Positions 1 to 7,045 of a stretch of DNA of 13,913 nucleotides are shown piece after piece. This DNA comes from an uncultured Clostridia bacterium (GTDB taxonomy: Bacteria > Bacillota > Clostridia > Oscillospirales > Ruminococcaceae). The DNA lies in assembly GCA_937891895.1 (NCBI GenBank), contig CALATN010000160.1:1-13913 (forward strand), in the 5' to 3' direction. The notes under the pieces are model-generated. The model was not told the DNA's origin, did not search any database, and saw only the letters and a program-made list of their open reading frames with translations. Position 1 is the stretch's first letter, and every line of letters starts with the position of its first letter. Made by a program: the position numbers and the translations under genes.

Positions 1-347
1 GGATTCTGATTCCGTCGGGCAACGAAGGTGTAATCCCTGTAGTTGTTACTCAGAGCCTCGTTCAGCTTCTCCTTGGTGTAGCCAATGGAGGACAGGCGCA
101 CCGGCAGCTGCCAACCCGGTGCAATGACGGAGATATGGGCACCGTCAAGTCCGTTCAAGACCTTGTAGCCCATGCTTTCCAGTCGGGTCAGCACATCCTG
201 CACCGTCCGAGACACCGACAGGCAATGCTCCACATCCCTGCGCAGAATCTCCCGGTGGGTCGGCTTGCCGCTTTTCCTCGCCCAGTATGCGCCCTTTTCG
301 CCTCCGTAAAAGCTGGCATTTTCCAGTACGGACTTACCCATTTCACG
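1..347 (-). other. Relaxase/mobilisation-protein-like segment joined to the GH27 frame
   Basis: Minus-strand residues about 182-296 of the GH27 frame do not continue a GH27 barrel. They contain 'SFYGGEKGAYWARKSGKP', 'THREILRRDVEHCL', 'GYKVLNGLDGAHISVIAPGW' and 'VRLSSIGYTKEKLNEAL'. This pattern of basic HREILRRD helix, GY strand, S/V-APGW strand, then RL..lG.yt.e.. resembles the segment after the nuclease domain in Firmicutes ICE and plasmid relaxases. GC content in 1-300 is about 58% (175/300 counted) against about 47% in 301-660 (171/360). The relaxase identity is recognition by eye, and the join lies somewhere around 335-350. It may be a mobile-element recombination product or an assembly artefact at a contig end. 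Confidence 0.55.
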
Positions 348-890
348 GCAGATATCATCGCACTTGATAAAATCAACACCCCAGCTTGCGTAAAGTTCAA
401 AAATGCTGTCATAGTAAGCACGTCCGCCCTCAGCTTCAGCATTTACACCGTACATATCAGGGTTCCACGCACAGATACTTGAAGAACGTGCAATCTCCTT
501 TGCTGTCTTGTCTGTGCCCTTGATTTTCAGATTCTTGTGAACAGCGTGACGAGGAATACCTCTCATAATGTGAATACCGAACTTCAGACCGAGAGAGTGA
601 ACGTACTCCGCAAGAGGAGCAAAGCCCTTGCCGTCAGCAGCAGACGGAAAACGGTTTACCGCAGGAATAAGACGGGAATATTCGTCCATGCAAAGCTCAC
701 CGAACGGCTCGTATTCGTGACAAGTCGCGTTCGGCGCACTCCACTGAATATCAACAACAACGTACTCCCAGCCGTACTGCTTCAGGTGCTTCGCCATAAA
801 TTCAGCGTTCTTTCTAACAGTTGCCTCATCAACAGCTGCGCCGTAGCAATCCCAGCTGTTCCAACCCATAGGTGCAGTCAATATCTTCAT
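1..890 (-). CDS. GH27 family glycosidase N-terminal part, fused in frame to a relaxase-like tail (partial, runs off window)
   Basis: Translating the minus strand from the ATG at 890-888 gives one uninterrupted frame of 296 codons to the window edge. Residues 1-181 are GH27-like (alpha-galactosidase clan D fold): 'MGWNSWDCYG' near residue 8, 'VVVDIQW' near 44, 'GLKFGIHIMRG' near 101, and 'WGVDFIKCDD' near 170, whose Asp178 is the expected nucleophile. GH27 members remove terminal alpha-galactose or, in some cases, beta-L-arabinopyranose; the nearby araD makes the second plausible but unproven. The rest of the barrel, including the expected 'LSLSPG'-like strand and acid/base Asp, is absent. Residues from about 182 instead read like a mobilisation relaxase. 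The start is supported by AAGGAG 8 bases upstream and lies 5 bp after the GH43 stop, so translation is probably coupled. No signal peptide is seen, so the protein is likely cytoplasmic. As it stands the gene would not encode a working GH27 enzyme. Confidence 0.8.
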   Translation of the reverse strand, partial: MKILTAPMGWNSWDCYGAAVDEATVRKNAEFMAKHLKQYGWEYVVVDIQWSAPNATCHEYEPFGELCMDEYSRLIPAVNRFPSAADGKGFAPLAEYVHSLGLKFGIHIMRGIPRHAVHKNLKIKGTDKTAKEIARSSSICAWNPDMYGVNAEAEGGRAYYDSIFELYASWGVDFIKCDDICREMGKSVLENASFYGGEKGAYWARKSGKPTHREILRRDVEHCLSVSRTVQDVLTRLESMGYKVLNGLDGAHISVIAPGWQLPVRLSSIGYTKEKLNEALSNNYRDYTFVARRNQN

Positions 891-895
891 AGTGG

Positions 896-2383
896 TTACT
901 CCTTATTCTCAAAATAGTCAATGTTAAGCCTTGTAAATTCAGCTGTGTTGTTTCCCACAGCGTAAAGTCCCATTACAACTCCCGTAAAGCCGCCCGAAAC
1001 CTCACTTGAAAGGTACTTTGTGCTGCCGTAGCCAAGACCTGTTTCCTTGCCGTTGTCATTTACAAAGAACTTGTAGCCGTAATTGTCAGCACGTACAATC
1101 AGCCTTGCCTTGTTGCAAGAAAGCGGAAGCGTACTCTGAACGTGCTTGATGTCGCCGATATTAAGCTTCAGCACAGCCTCAAAATCGTTACCGTTTCCGC
1201 GGATTGCAACCTCGTAATGCTCGCTTTCGCTCATATACATAGTCACACCTGCCTCGCCCTTGTCAGCGGTTACATCAACAGCAAAATCCATATTGAAATC
1301 ACGCTGTCTTATGCCAAGGAAAGTCGGTGTGTCAACCATATCAAGGGTAATATCCGTGCCGTGAAGAACAGCCTTTCCCTCGGACAGCTCATAGTTTTCA
1401 AGTACGGGGTGACGCAGATAAATCCAGTCAAGATTCCACTTCGTATTCTCAAAGGTGTAATTCTTCTTTTCAACCTGCTCAAAATCGCCCTTGATTTCAT
1501 ACTCCCAATCGGTAATACCGTTTGTTCCCGCAGTAAACCAACCATCCTCGCCAAACTGAACAGGTGTCAGGAAAACCTCACGGCCAAGGTGATGATAAGG
1601 CTGCCACATATGTATCTGACGGAAACCGAGAGAAAGAATGAACCAGTCGCCGTTAGTGTGCTGGATAAGGTCGCCGTGACCGATACCCTGAATGATGAAA
1701 GGCGCCTTGTTTCTGTTTGTCAGCACTGGATTGTTCGGGTAATTCACAAACGGTCCCCAGGGGCTATCTGAACGTGCATAAGTAATCATATGACCGTACT
1801 CCGTGCCGCCCTCAGCAGCCATAAGGTAGTAGCCGCCGTTAATCTTGTACAGGTGCGGGCTTTCGAGGTAGCGTCCTCCCGAGCCCTGCCATATACACTT
1901 GCTTCGGGACAGCTTCTCGCCCGTTTCAACGTTGATTTCGCACTGAACAACTCCGCCAACACCGTCATCGTCAGCGCCGTTGCTCATAAAGTAAACCTTG
2001 CCCTCGTCAAACAGCAGCGACGGGTCAATACCGCCCTGGTCAACGAAAATCGGCTCCGACCATTCGCCGTAGATATCGTCGGTGTAAACGTAGAAATTCT
2101 GATGTGTCGTATCATTTGTTGTAACCATATAGAAACGTCCGTCGTGGTAACGGATAGTCGGCGCAAATACACCGCCCGAGCTGTTGATTTTCTCAAGCAT
2201 AACCTGTGTCTTGCGGGTTAAAACGTGACCAATCTGCTTCCAGTTCACAAGGTCATCACTCTCAAAAAGAGGAACACCGGGAAAATACTGGAACGAACTG
2301 CAAACGAGATAAAACTTTCCGTTTGCAAAGCATACGCTTGGGTCAGGGTAAAAGCCCTTGACGATAGGGTTCGTGTACTTCAT
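896..2383 (-). CDS. GH43 beta-xylosidase / alpha-L-arabinofuranosidase
   Basis: This 495-residue protein is a glycoside hydrolase family 43 enzyme with a five-bladed propeller followed by a C-terminal concanavalin-like domain. The three catalytic carboxylates can be placed: Asp14 (general base, in 'GFYPDPSVC'), Asp120 (pKa modulator, in 'GGIDPSLLF') and Glu174 (general acid, in 'RYLESPHLYK'). The 'GIGHGDLI' histidine near 236 is also typical of the family. Residues about 1-300 form the propeller and about 305-495 the beta-sandwich usual in two-domain beta-xylosidases. Family members release xylose or arabinose from short xylan, arabinoxylan or arabinan oligosaccharides. No signal peptide is present, so it probably acts on imported oligosaccharides. 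GAAAGGA precedes the ATG at 2383. It has its own consensus promoter and is followed 5 bp later by the GH27 gene. Substrate choice between xylose and arabinose cannot be settled here, although araD upstream favours an arabinose-containing substrate. Confidence 0.9.
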   Translation of the reverse strand: MKYTNPIVKGFYPDPSVCFANGKFYLVCSSFQYFPGVPLFESDDLVNWKQIGHVLTRKTQVMLEKINSSGGVFAPTIRYHDGRFYMVTTNDTTHQNFYVYTDDIYGEWSEPIFVDQGGIDPSLLFDEGKVYFMSNGADDDGVGGVVQCEINVETGEKLSRSKCIWQGSGGRYLESPHLYKINGGYYLMAAEGGTEYGHMITYARSDSPWGPFVNYPNNPVLTNRNKAPFIIQGIGHGDLIQHTNGDWFILSLGFRQIHMWQPYHHLGREVFLTPVQFGEDGWFTAGTNGITDWEYEIKGDFEQVEKKNYTFENTKWNLDWIYLRHPVLENYELSEGKAVLHGTDITLDMVDTPTFLGIRQRDFNMDFAVDVTADKGEAGVTMYMSESEHYEVAIRGNGNDFEAVLKLNIGDIKHVQSTLPLSCNKARLIVRADNYGYKFFVNDNGKETGLGYGSTKYLSSEVSGGFTGVVMGLYAVGNNTAEFTRLNIDYFENKE

Positions 2384-2445
2384 ATGATCAATTCCTTTCC
2401 GAACAAATCTTCATAAACTGATTTTAAGTTATGGAAATTATGCTT

Positions 2446-2474
2446 ATTATATTATCTTGAGCTATGATTGTCAA
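2446..2474 (-). promoter_or_regulatory. Consensus sigma-A promoter of the GH43-GH27 unit
   Basis: On the minus strand a perfect TTGACA (2474-2469) and a perfect TATAAT (2451-2446) are separated by exactly 17 bases. Transcription would start near 2439, leaving a leader of about 55 nt before the GH43 ATG. A full-consensus promoter on a catabolic gene usually needs a repressor, and an inverted repeat lies directly upstream of the -35. Confidence 0.85.
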
Positions 2475-2480
2475 TTGCAA

Positions 2481-2502
2481 ATATTGAAAGCAATTTCAAT
2501 AT
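2481..2502. promoter_or_regulatory. Inverted repeat, candidate operator of the GH43 promoter
   Basis: A perfect inverted repeat has 9-bp arms (ATATTGAAA / TTTCAATAT) around a 4-base centre, ending 7 bp upstream of the -35 hexamer. It is AT-rich and is not followed by a T-run on the minus strand, so it is a poor terminator for the MFS gene that ends at 2522. A binding site for a sugar-responsive regulator is the simpler reading. The regulator is not in the window. Confidence 0.5.
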
Positions 2503-2521
2503 ATTAAACCAACAATAACTA

Positions 2522-3688
2522 TCAGACATTCCCTGAAACTTTTTTGTTGAGCCTTTCCGAGCAGATAACCATCAGCACCGCAAAAACCGCCATATAGAAT
2601 GGATACAGACTGATGTTGACATTTTCCGCAATCACACCAAACAGCGGCGGCATAAAAGTTGTTCCAACATAAGCACTTGCCATCTGTATTCCGATAATCG
2701 CCTGGGAATTTTCCTTGCCGAAGTTTGCAGGTGTAGCATGAATAACCGACGGATAAATCGGCGCACAGCCTATTCCCACCACAACAAGACCAATAAGCGC
2801 AGCCGCATTGATTTCCACGGGCAGCATAATCATCACAAGTCCCGCCGTGATAACCGCAAGACCAAGCCTTATAAGATTTCTGTCCCCGATTTTATCAGCA
2901 ACAAAACCGCAGACAAAACGTCCCACGGTTATTCCAATATAGAAAAGCGAAGCAAACCTCGCCGCAGTTTCAGCGTCCGTCCCCTTGTATTCAACCAGGT
3001 AACTGCTTGCCCATATTCCCGCCGTAGCTTCAAGTGCACAGTACCCGAAAAACATCACCAGCACCAGCGGAACGCCCTCTATTTTCAGCGAACCGATAAT
3101 TCCCTTCGACTTGACTTCATCTCCGTTTTCGTTTTCAGAGATACGCTTCTTCCACATCGGCAGACTTGCGAAAAGTACAGCCGTCAGCACAATCTGTATA
3201 ACTGAAATTATTCTGTAACCGTTATTCCAGCCTGCGCCCGAAGTCAGCGCATAGGACATAATGTACGGACCCGTCGCCGCGCCAACTCCCCAAAAGCAGT
3301 GAAGCCAGCTCATATGCCGTGAAGCGTAATGAAGCGCAACATAGTTGTTCAGCGCCGCATCAACTGCCCCTGCTCCAAGTCCGTAAGGAATTGCCCAGAA
3401 GCACAGCGGCAGAAAGCTTTCCGTAACTGAAAATCCGAACAGCGCAACCGCAGTCATCGCCACGCTTATTGCCGTAACAAGTCCCGCACCAAGCTTTCTC
3501 GTCAGCCAGTCGGAAGTAAGTCCCGAAATTATGGTGCACCCCGCAATAATCATCGTCACAATTCCAACATATGACAACGGCACGCCCAGTTCACCGTGCA
3601 TAACAGGCCACGCTGACCCCGTAATCGAGTCAGGCAGACCAAGGCTGATAAACGCAATATAAATTATTACTATCAAGAATGAAAACAT
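2522..3688 (-). CDS. MFS transporter, fucose-permease-like, probable sugar uptake
   Basis: This 388-residue, highly hydrophobic protein has about 11-12 membrane segments, the size and layout of the major facilitator superfamily. The first helix starts at the N-terminus ('FSFLIVIIYIAFISLGLPD'). The loop after helix 2 carries a short 'SDWLTRKLGAG' motif-A-like stretch near 59-69, with a related 'ADKIGDRNLIRLG' after the central loop, and a charged cytoplasmic loop ('KKRISENENGDEVKSKG') divides the two six-helix halves. The overall look is of the FucP/YbjJ-type branch of sugar permeases, but the substrate cannot be read from the sequence. Its place between araD and the glycosidases suggests a pentose or short oligosaccharide released or used by these enzymes. 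It starts 60 bp after the araD stop; the ribosome binding site is weak (GGTGA), and it may depend on read-through from araD. Confidence 0.85.
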   Translation of the reverse strand: MFSFLIVIIYIAFISLGLPDSITGSAWPVMHGELGVPLSYVGIVTMIIAGCTIISGLTSDWLTRKLGAGLVTAISVAMTAVALFGFSVTESFLPLCFWAIPYGLGAGAVDAALNNYVALHYASRHMSWLHCFWGVGAATGPYIMSYALTSGAGWNNGYRIISVIQIVLTAVLFASLPMWKKRISENENGDEVKSKGIIGSLKIEGVPLVLVMFFGYCALEATAGIWASSYLVEYKGTDAETAARFASLFYIGITVGRFVCGFVADKIGDRNLIRLGLAVITAGLVMIMLPVEINAAALIGLVVVGIGCAPIYPSVIHATPANFGKENSQAIIGIQMASAYVGTTFMPPLFGVIAENVNISLYPFYMAVFAVLMVICSERLNKKVSGNV

Positions 3689-3705
3689 ATTTATTCACCA
3701 TCTAA

Positions 3706-3730
3706 AAGTTTTGTGCTCTGCACAAAACTT
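3706..3730. repeat. Inverted repeat in the araD-MFS gap (10-bp arms, 5-nt loop)
   Basis: AAGTTTTGTG and CACAAAACTT pair perfectly around a CTCTG loop, between the araD stop and the MFS start. On the minus strand the stem is followed by only TTTTAG-type sequence, so it would be a weak terminator at best. It may act as a partial terminator, an RNA-stability hairpin that lowers expression of the downstream permease, or a protein site. Confidence 0.5.
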
Positions 3731-3732
3731 GG

Positions 3733-3754
3733 AACTGAAATTTTAATTTCAGTT
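3733..3754. repeat. Inverted repeat overlapping the araD stop codon
   Basis: A near-perfect 22-bp palindrome, AACTGAAATT-TT-AATTTCAGTT, covers the last codon and stop of araD (3749-3751). It sits two bases from the second inverted repeat (3706-3730). The tandem arrangement suggests an mRNA-processing or transcript-attenuation region between araD and the permease. Its function is inferred only from position and symmetry. Confidence 0.45.
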
Positions 3755-4441
3755 TTGACCGTAGTATGCGTTAGCACCGTGCTTGCGGAGATAATGCTTG
3801 TCAAGCAACTCCTGCTGCATACGTCCAGCCGCAGGATTGATGCCCATAGCGTGATAATTCATAAACGCAATTTCTTCAAGTACAACCGCATTGTGCACCG
3901 CATTCATAGCGTCCGTGCCCCAGGCAAAAGGTCCGTGACTCTTCACCAGCACCGCAGGAATATCCATCGGGTCAAGCCCCTTGAAAGCCTCAATGATAAC
4001 CGTGCCCGTTTCCTTTTCGTACTCCCCTGCAATCTCCTCTGGAGTCATTGCTCTTGTGCAAGGGATTTCACCGTAGAAGTAGTCAGCCTGAGTCGTGCCC
4101 ATAGGAATAATTCCCGCACCCGCCTGCGCAAAGGAAGTCGCCCAGCGGCTGTGAGTGTGTACAATTCCGCCCACGTTTTCAAATGCACGGTACAGCTCAA
4201 GATGAGTAGGCGTATCGCTTGAAGGCTTGTATCTGCCCTCGGCAACCTTACCTGTTGCAAGCTCAACCACAACCATATCCTCAGCGGTCATTCCGTCGTA
4301 TTCCACACCAGACGGCTTGATGACAACCATACCGCTTTCACGGTCAATTGCCGAAACGTTGCCCCAGGTGAATGTAACAAGATTATATTTGGGAAGCAGA
4401 AGATTAGCCTTCAGCACTTCCTGCTTTAAATTCTCAAGCAT
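3749..4441 (-). CDS. araD: L-ribulose-5-phosphate 4-epimerase
   Basis: AraD interconverts L-ribulose 5-phosphate and D-xylulose 5-phosphate, feeding arabinose carbon into the pentose phosphate pathway in the cytoplasm. The 230-residue length is that of the class II aldolase/epimerase family. Metal-ligand histidines appear at His95 and His97 ('GGIVHTHSRW') with the third at His169 ('VLVKSHGPF'). The catalytic residues of the E. coli enzyme have matches at Asp76 ('SSDTPTHLEL'), Asp120 ('TTQADYFYGE') and a tyrosine at 226/227 ('GANAYYGQN'). The N-terminal 'LVTFTWGNVSAI' and 'VIKPSGVEYD' stretches are phosphate-binding signatures of the family. Both D76 and D120 are kept, which favours the 4-epimerase over fuculose-phosphate aldolase. 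AAAGGAG precedes the ATG. No araA or araB is nearby, so the rest of the pathway must be elsewhere. Confidence 0.93.
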   Translation of the reverse strand: MLENLKQEVLKANLLLPKYNLVTFTWGNVSAIDRESGMVVIKPSGVEYDGMTAEDMVVVELATGKVAEGRYKPSSDTPTHLELYRAFENVGGIVHTHSRWATSFAQAGAGIIPMGTTQADYFYGEIPCTRAMTPEEIAGEYEKETGTVIIEAFKGLDPMDIPAVLVKSHGPFAWGTDAMNAVHNAVVLEEIAFMNYHAMGINPAAGRMQQELLDKHYLRKHGANAYYGQN

Positions 4442-4478
4442 AGCAGTTCTCCTTTGCTTTTAATAAAATATCGTGCTA

Positions 4479-4507
4479 ATTATACACCATTGTTTTCAGT
4501 AAATCAA
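4479..4507 (-). promoter_or_regulatory. Promoter of araD
   Basis: The minus strand reads TTGATT (4507-4502), a 17-base spacer, then TATAAT (4484-4479). Transcription would begin near 4472, about 30 nt before the araD ATG. No clear operator palindrome like the one at the GH43 promoter is seen here. Confidence 0.75.
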
Positions 4508-4539
4508 TAGTATATTGTGTCCGATAACTGACTTTTTGT

Positions 4540-4575
4540 GCAAAAACAAAACCGACGGAGAAATGTCCGTCGGTT
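4540..4575 (-). terminator. Rho-independent terminator of the FecR-domain gene
   Basis: A perfect 10-bp stem (AACCGACGGA / TCCGTCGGTT, 4550-4559 and 4566-4575) with a 6-base loop lies just past the stop at 4583. On the minus strand it is followed by a TTGTTTTTG tract, the normal layout of an intrinsic terminator. It separates the FecR gene from the araD promoter. Confidence 0.88.
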
Positions 4576-4582
4576 CTGGAAT

Positions 4583-6892
4583 TTATGGACTTGTAATTAC
4601 CTCAATAGTTACATTACCTGTTGGATTTATCGTATCACCGATATAACGTGAGCCGGGATTATCTACACCACCTGTAACATTATAGTAACTTACATTTACA
4701 GCAGCAGGTGTAGCACCACCGTTTTCGGCTGCATACGCCTCTGAATACTTCGTAAAGTTAAATGTACTTCCTGTTATTTCATAAATATCTCCTACATAGT
4801 GAGGATTCTCGTCAACATAGCTTACACCGTTGCAAGTAAATGTGAATGTAACAGGGTTTCCTGTATACTTAGCCGTTACGCTGAAATCTTCTGTCATATC
4901 CAAATCGATATATCCGCTGAAATAGTAGCCGCCGTTAGTAGTATACCAGTCATCAAATGTGTATCCTTCTCTTGTAGGATTAGCAGGAAGATCAACAGAT
5001 TCACCCTGATATCCCTGTGCTGTACCGAGAACTGTTCCGTTGTAATCAAGGAATGTTACCGTTACAAGCTTGCCGTAAACCGCATTGAACATAATCGATG
5101 TATAGCTTCCGTCCTTGTAACCGACAGTAAGATCGTCCTGAACAGTTATATCCTGATTAGGCTGATAAGGTGTAACAGCCATACCGGACTGCTGAAGTCC
5201 CCAGTATCTGAACGGAAGAACACCGTCGCCTGTCGGTGCAGCAGGAAGTGTATATGACTCTCCGCGTGCACGGTACACACTATCGATCTGTGTACCGTTA
5301 TCCGAAACCGTAACATGGATTACCGTACTTTCATCAACATATTTTACAGATATCTCAGTATCCGCAGTAATCGGGCCAAGCGGATCTTCAACACCCATAC
5401 ATACATACCAAGCACCATTTATGTATAATTGCTCCGTAAACTCAGTCGGTGCAACAGCATATCCGCCCTCTTCAACCTCCTGAGGTGCAGCTACCATCTC
5501 TCCTCCGGGGTTGGAAACAAAGGTTACCCAATAAACAGATGGCTCTTCCTCAGTTGTTTCTTCTGTTGTAGTAGTTTCCTCAGGTGTAGTTGTTTCCTCC
5601 GCTGTTGTGGTTGTCACAGTTGTAGTTGTTACATCAGGCACTCTTGTATATACAGGGAAAAAATTCTGATTTGGAGGAATAATAAAGCTTGGTTCAGATG
5701 CAGTTGCTTCATCTTCTTCATTATCATCATCGCGAGGGTCCTCGAATTCTTCCTCAACAATAACGAATTCTTCCGTTTCCTCAGTTGTCACCGTAGTCTT
5801 TTCGGTAACTGCAGTTTCCCTTGAAACTGTTGTTACAGCAGCTTCTTCAGTAATAGGAACAGTTGTAACTGTTGTTTCTTCAACGCTTGTTTCCGTAACA
5901 GGAACAGTGGTTTCCGACGGAGTTGTTTCAGAAGCCGTAGTTGTTTCAGGTACAGTCGTTGTCACTTCCGTTTCTGCAGAAGTTTCGGTAACTTCCGTGT
6001 CATCACCATCAAGCTTTTCAATCTTTTCAATTCCCTCAGCCTGAGTATTGTCACCCAACAGCGCACGGAGGACTTCCTCACTCAGAACAATTTCCGTATT
6101 ATCGTGAGTATTCAGCACACGTTCAATAACGCTTGCAGGAATAACATATACATTCAGCGGCATAACAGGGTCTTCACCCTCGCCAACAATAGCAAACGTG
6201 TCGCTGCCGTCAGCCTTGCGGATAATAAACATTGACGTGCCGTTGATTTCAGCACCAACCGTATTGCCCTCAGCAGGAAGTGTAAGCACTGCAACACTTT
6301 CATTCGGCTCAATAATAACAGGCTCGCCCCTCGGATTGCCCTCCTCGTCAAGAAGCTGGATTTCAACCTTGCCGTGGAAAACCGATACATCAGTTATGTA
6401 TGAACCGTCATCAAGCATCTTTACCGAAACGTAGAAGCTCGTTCCGCGTACAGCCATAGTCGCCTTAGGCGTGTTCACTGAATACGACGATTCATCGGAT
6501 AGCGGCTCTGTAATCTCGTTAAGTACGCCGCCGCTTCGCAGATTGACAGAAGTTTTGCTGTCCTGCTCCGTCCCTTCGGCAATAAGCTCAAGTACGGTGC
6601 TCGGGTCAAGGGTCAGGTACTTGTCACTGTCCAGCGAAAGCGTCATCGTACTCGTTTCGCCGACCTCAATAACGTCACCGCTTTCAAGATTCATGCCCAC
6701 ATAAGCGTCCATCGCACCCGTGTTCATACGTGTAACCGTGGATTTGCCCATCATTTCAAATACCTTCAGCAAGCGGAACGCGTCAGGCGAAGAAAGAACA
6801 AGCACCAGTGTAATCGTTCCCGCAGCCACAGCAGTCGCCGCTGCACCTGCTATAATCTTTGCTTTCAGAGAAAGTGAGGAAAGGAATTTCAT
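4583..6892 (-). CDS. Membrane-anchored FecR-domain surface protein with Thr-rich stalk and InlB-like repeats
   Basis: This 769-residue protein starts with a short basic tail and one membrane segment (about 13-33), so the rest should lie outside the cell. Residues about 60-205 form a FecR domain; its signature 'TPKATMAVRGTSFYV' is at 141-155. Residues about 299-450 are a low-complexity Thr/Glu/Val/Pro stalk broken by a very acidic stretch (about 371-398). The C-terminal third holds beta-rich repeats. One, about 609-676 ('VTFLDYNGTVLGTAQGYQG', 'REGYTFDDWY'), is a clear InlB B-repeat/Flg_new type module, and others near 455-520 and 524-590 are more divergent. There is no LPXTG, dockerin or cohesin motif. 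FecR proteins usually pair with an ECF sigma factor, but none is present here. It is monocistronic with its own promoter and terminator, and is divergent from the GGDEF gene. A sensory or adhesin-like envelope role is inferred. Confidence 0.85.
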   Translation of the reverse strand: MKFLSSLSLKAKIIAGAAATAVAAGTITLVLVLSSPDAFRLLKVFEMMGKSTVTRMNTGAMDAYVGMNLESGDVIEVGETSTMTLSLDSDKYLTLDPSTVLELIAEGTEQDSKTSVNLRSGGVLNEITEPLSDESSYSVNTPKATMAVRGTSFYVSVKMLDDGSYITDVSVFHGKVEIQLLDEEGNPRGEPVIIEPNESVAVLTLPAEGNTVGAEINGTSMFIIRKADGSDTFAIVGEGEDPVMPLNVYVIPASVIERVLNTHDNTEIVLSEEVLRALLGDNTQAEGIEKIEKLDGDDTEVTETSAETEVTTTVPETTTASETTPSETTVPVTETSVEETTVTTVPITEEAAVTTVSRETAVTEKTTVTTEETEEFVIVEEEFEDPRDDDNEEDEATASEPSFIIPPNQNFFPVYTRVPDVTTTTVTTTTAEETTTPEETTTTEETTEEEPSVYWVTFVSNPGGEMVAAPQEVEEGGYAVAPTEFTEQLYINGAWYVCMGVEDPLGPITADTEISVKYVDESTVIHVTVSDNGTQIDSVYRARGESYTLPAAPTGDGVLPFRYWGLQQSGMAVTPYQPNQDITVQDDLTVGYKDGSYTSIMFNAVYGKLVTVTFLDYNGTVLGTAQGYQGESVDLPANPTREGYTFDDWYTTNGGYYFSGYIDLDMTEDFSVTAKYTGNPVTFTFTCNGVSYVDENPHYVGDIYEITGSTFNFTKYSEAYAAENGGATPAAVNVSYYNVTGGVDNPGSRYIGDTINPTGNVTIEVITSP
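5543..5998 (-). repeat. Low-complexity Thr/Glu-coding repeats in the FecR-domain gene
   Basis: This stretch encodes residues 299-450, dominated by Thr, Glu and Val runs such as 'TTTTVTTTTAEETTTPEETT'. The DNA has degenerate repeats of GTTGT, GTAGTT and TTTCCTC units on the plus strand. It is a likely O-glycosylated or extended cell-wall-spanning stalk, and the kind of DNA that changes length by slippage between strains. Confidence 0.75.
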
Positions 6893-6958
6893 ATATTTTC
6901 TCTCCTTAAAGTTTATTTATAGTATGTTCAAAAATTGTTTAAAAACTTTGTTTTACAC

Positions 6959-6987
6959 ATTATAACACATTTATTTTCATTTGTCAC
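6959..6987 (-). promoter_or_regulatory. Promoter of the FecR-domain gene
   Basis: The minus strand has GTGACA (6987-6982), 17 bases, then TATAAT (6964-6959) preceded by TGT, an extended -10 element. The leader is about 60 nt and ends in an AAGGAG ribosome binding site before the ATG at 6892. Confidence 0.78.
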
Positions 6988-7016
6988 TACCTTTTTTAAT
7001 ATTTTTTTGAATTCTA

Positions 7017-7045
7017 TTTACTTTTTTTATATAAAATGGTATAAT
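7017..7045 (+). promoter_or_regulatory. Promoter of the GAF-GGDEF gene
   Basis: TTTACT (7017-7022), a 17-base spacer and TATAAT (7040-7045) precede the ATG at 7080. AAAGGA serves as the ribosome binding site. The -35 lies only 29 bp from the -35 of the divergent FecR-gene promoter, so one bound regulator could affect both. Confidence 0.7.

Noticed and set aside
1142..1771. Plus-strand open frame of 209 codons inside the GH43 gene
   Set aside because: It is fully antisense to a gene with clear catalytic residues, has no ribosome binding site, and its translation has no recognisable domain.
2481..2502. Rho-independent terminator for the MFS gene
   Set aside because: The stem is AT-rich with no following T-run on the minus strand, and it sits right next to the GH43 -35. 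A regulatory site fits better.
3713..4222. Plus-strand open frame of 169 codons opposite araD
   Set aside because: It is antisense to araD, whose active-site residues are all present. The opposite frame has Arg/His-rich sequence typical of shadow frames.
5543..5998. Possible CRISPR or tandem-repeat array
   Set aside because: The repetition is degenerate and follows Thr/Glu codons in frame inside the FecR-domain gene. There are no fixed repeats with unique spacers.
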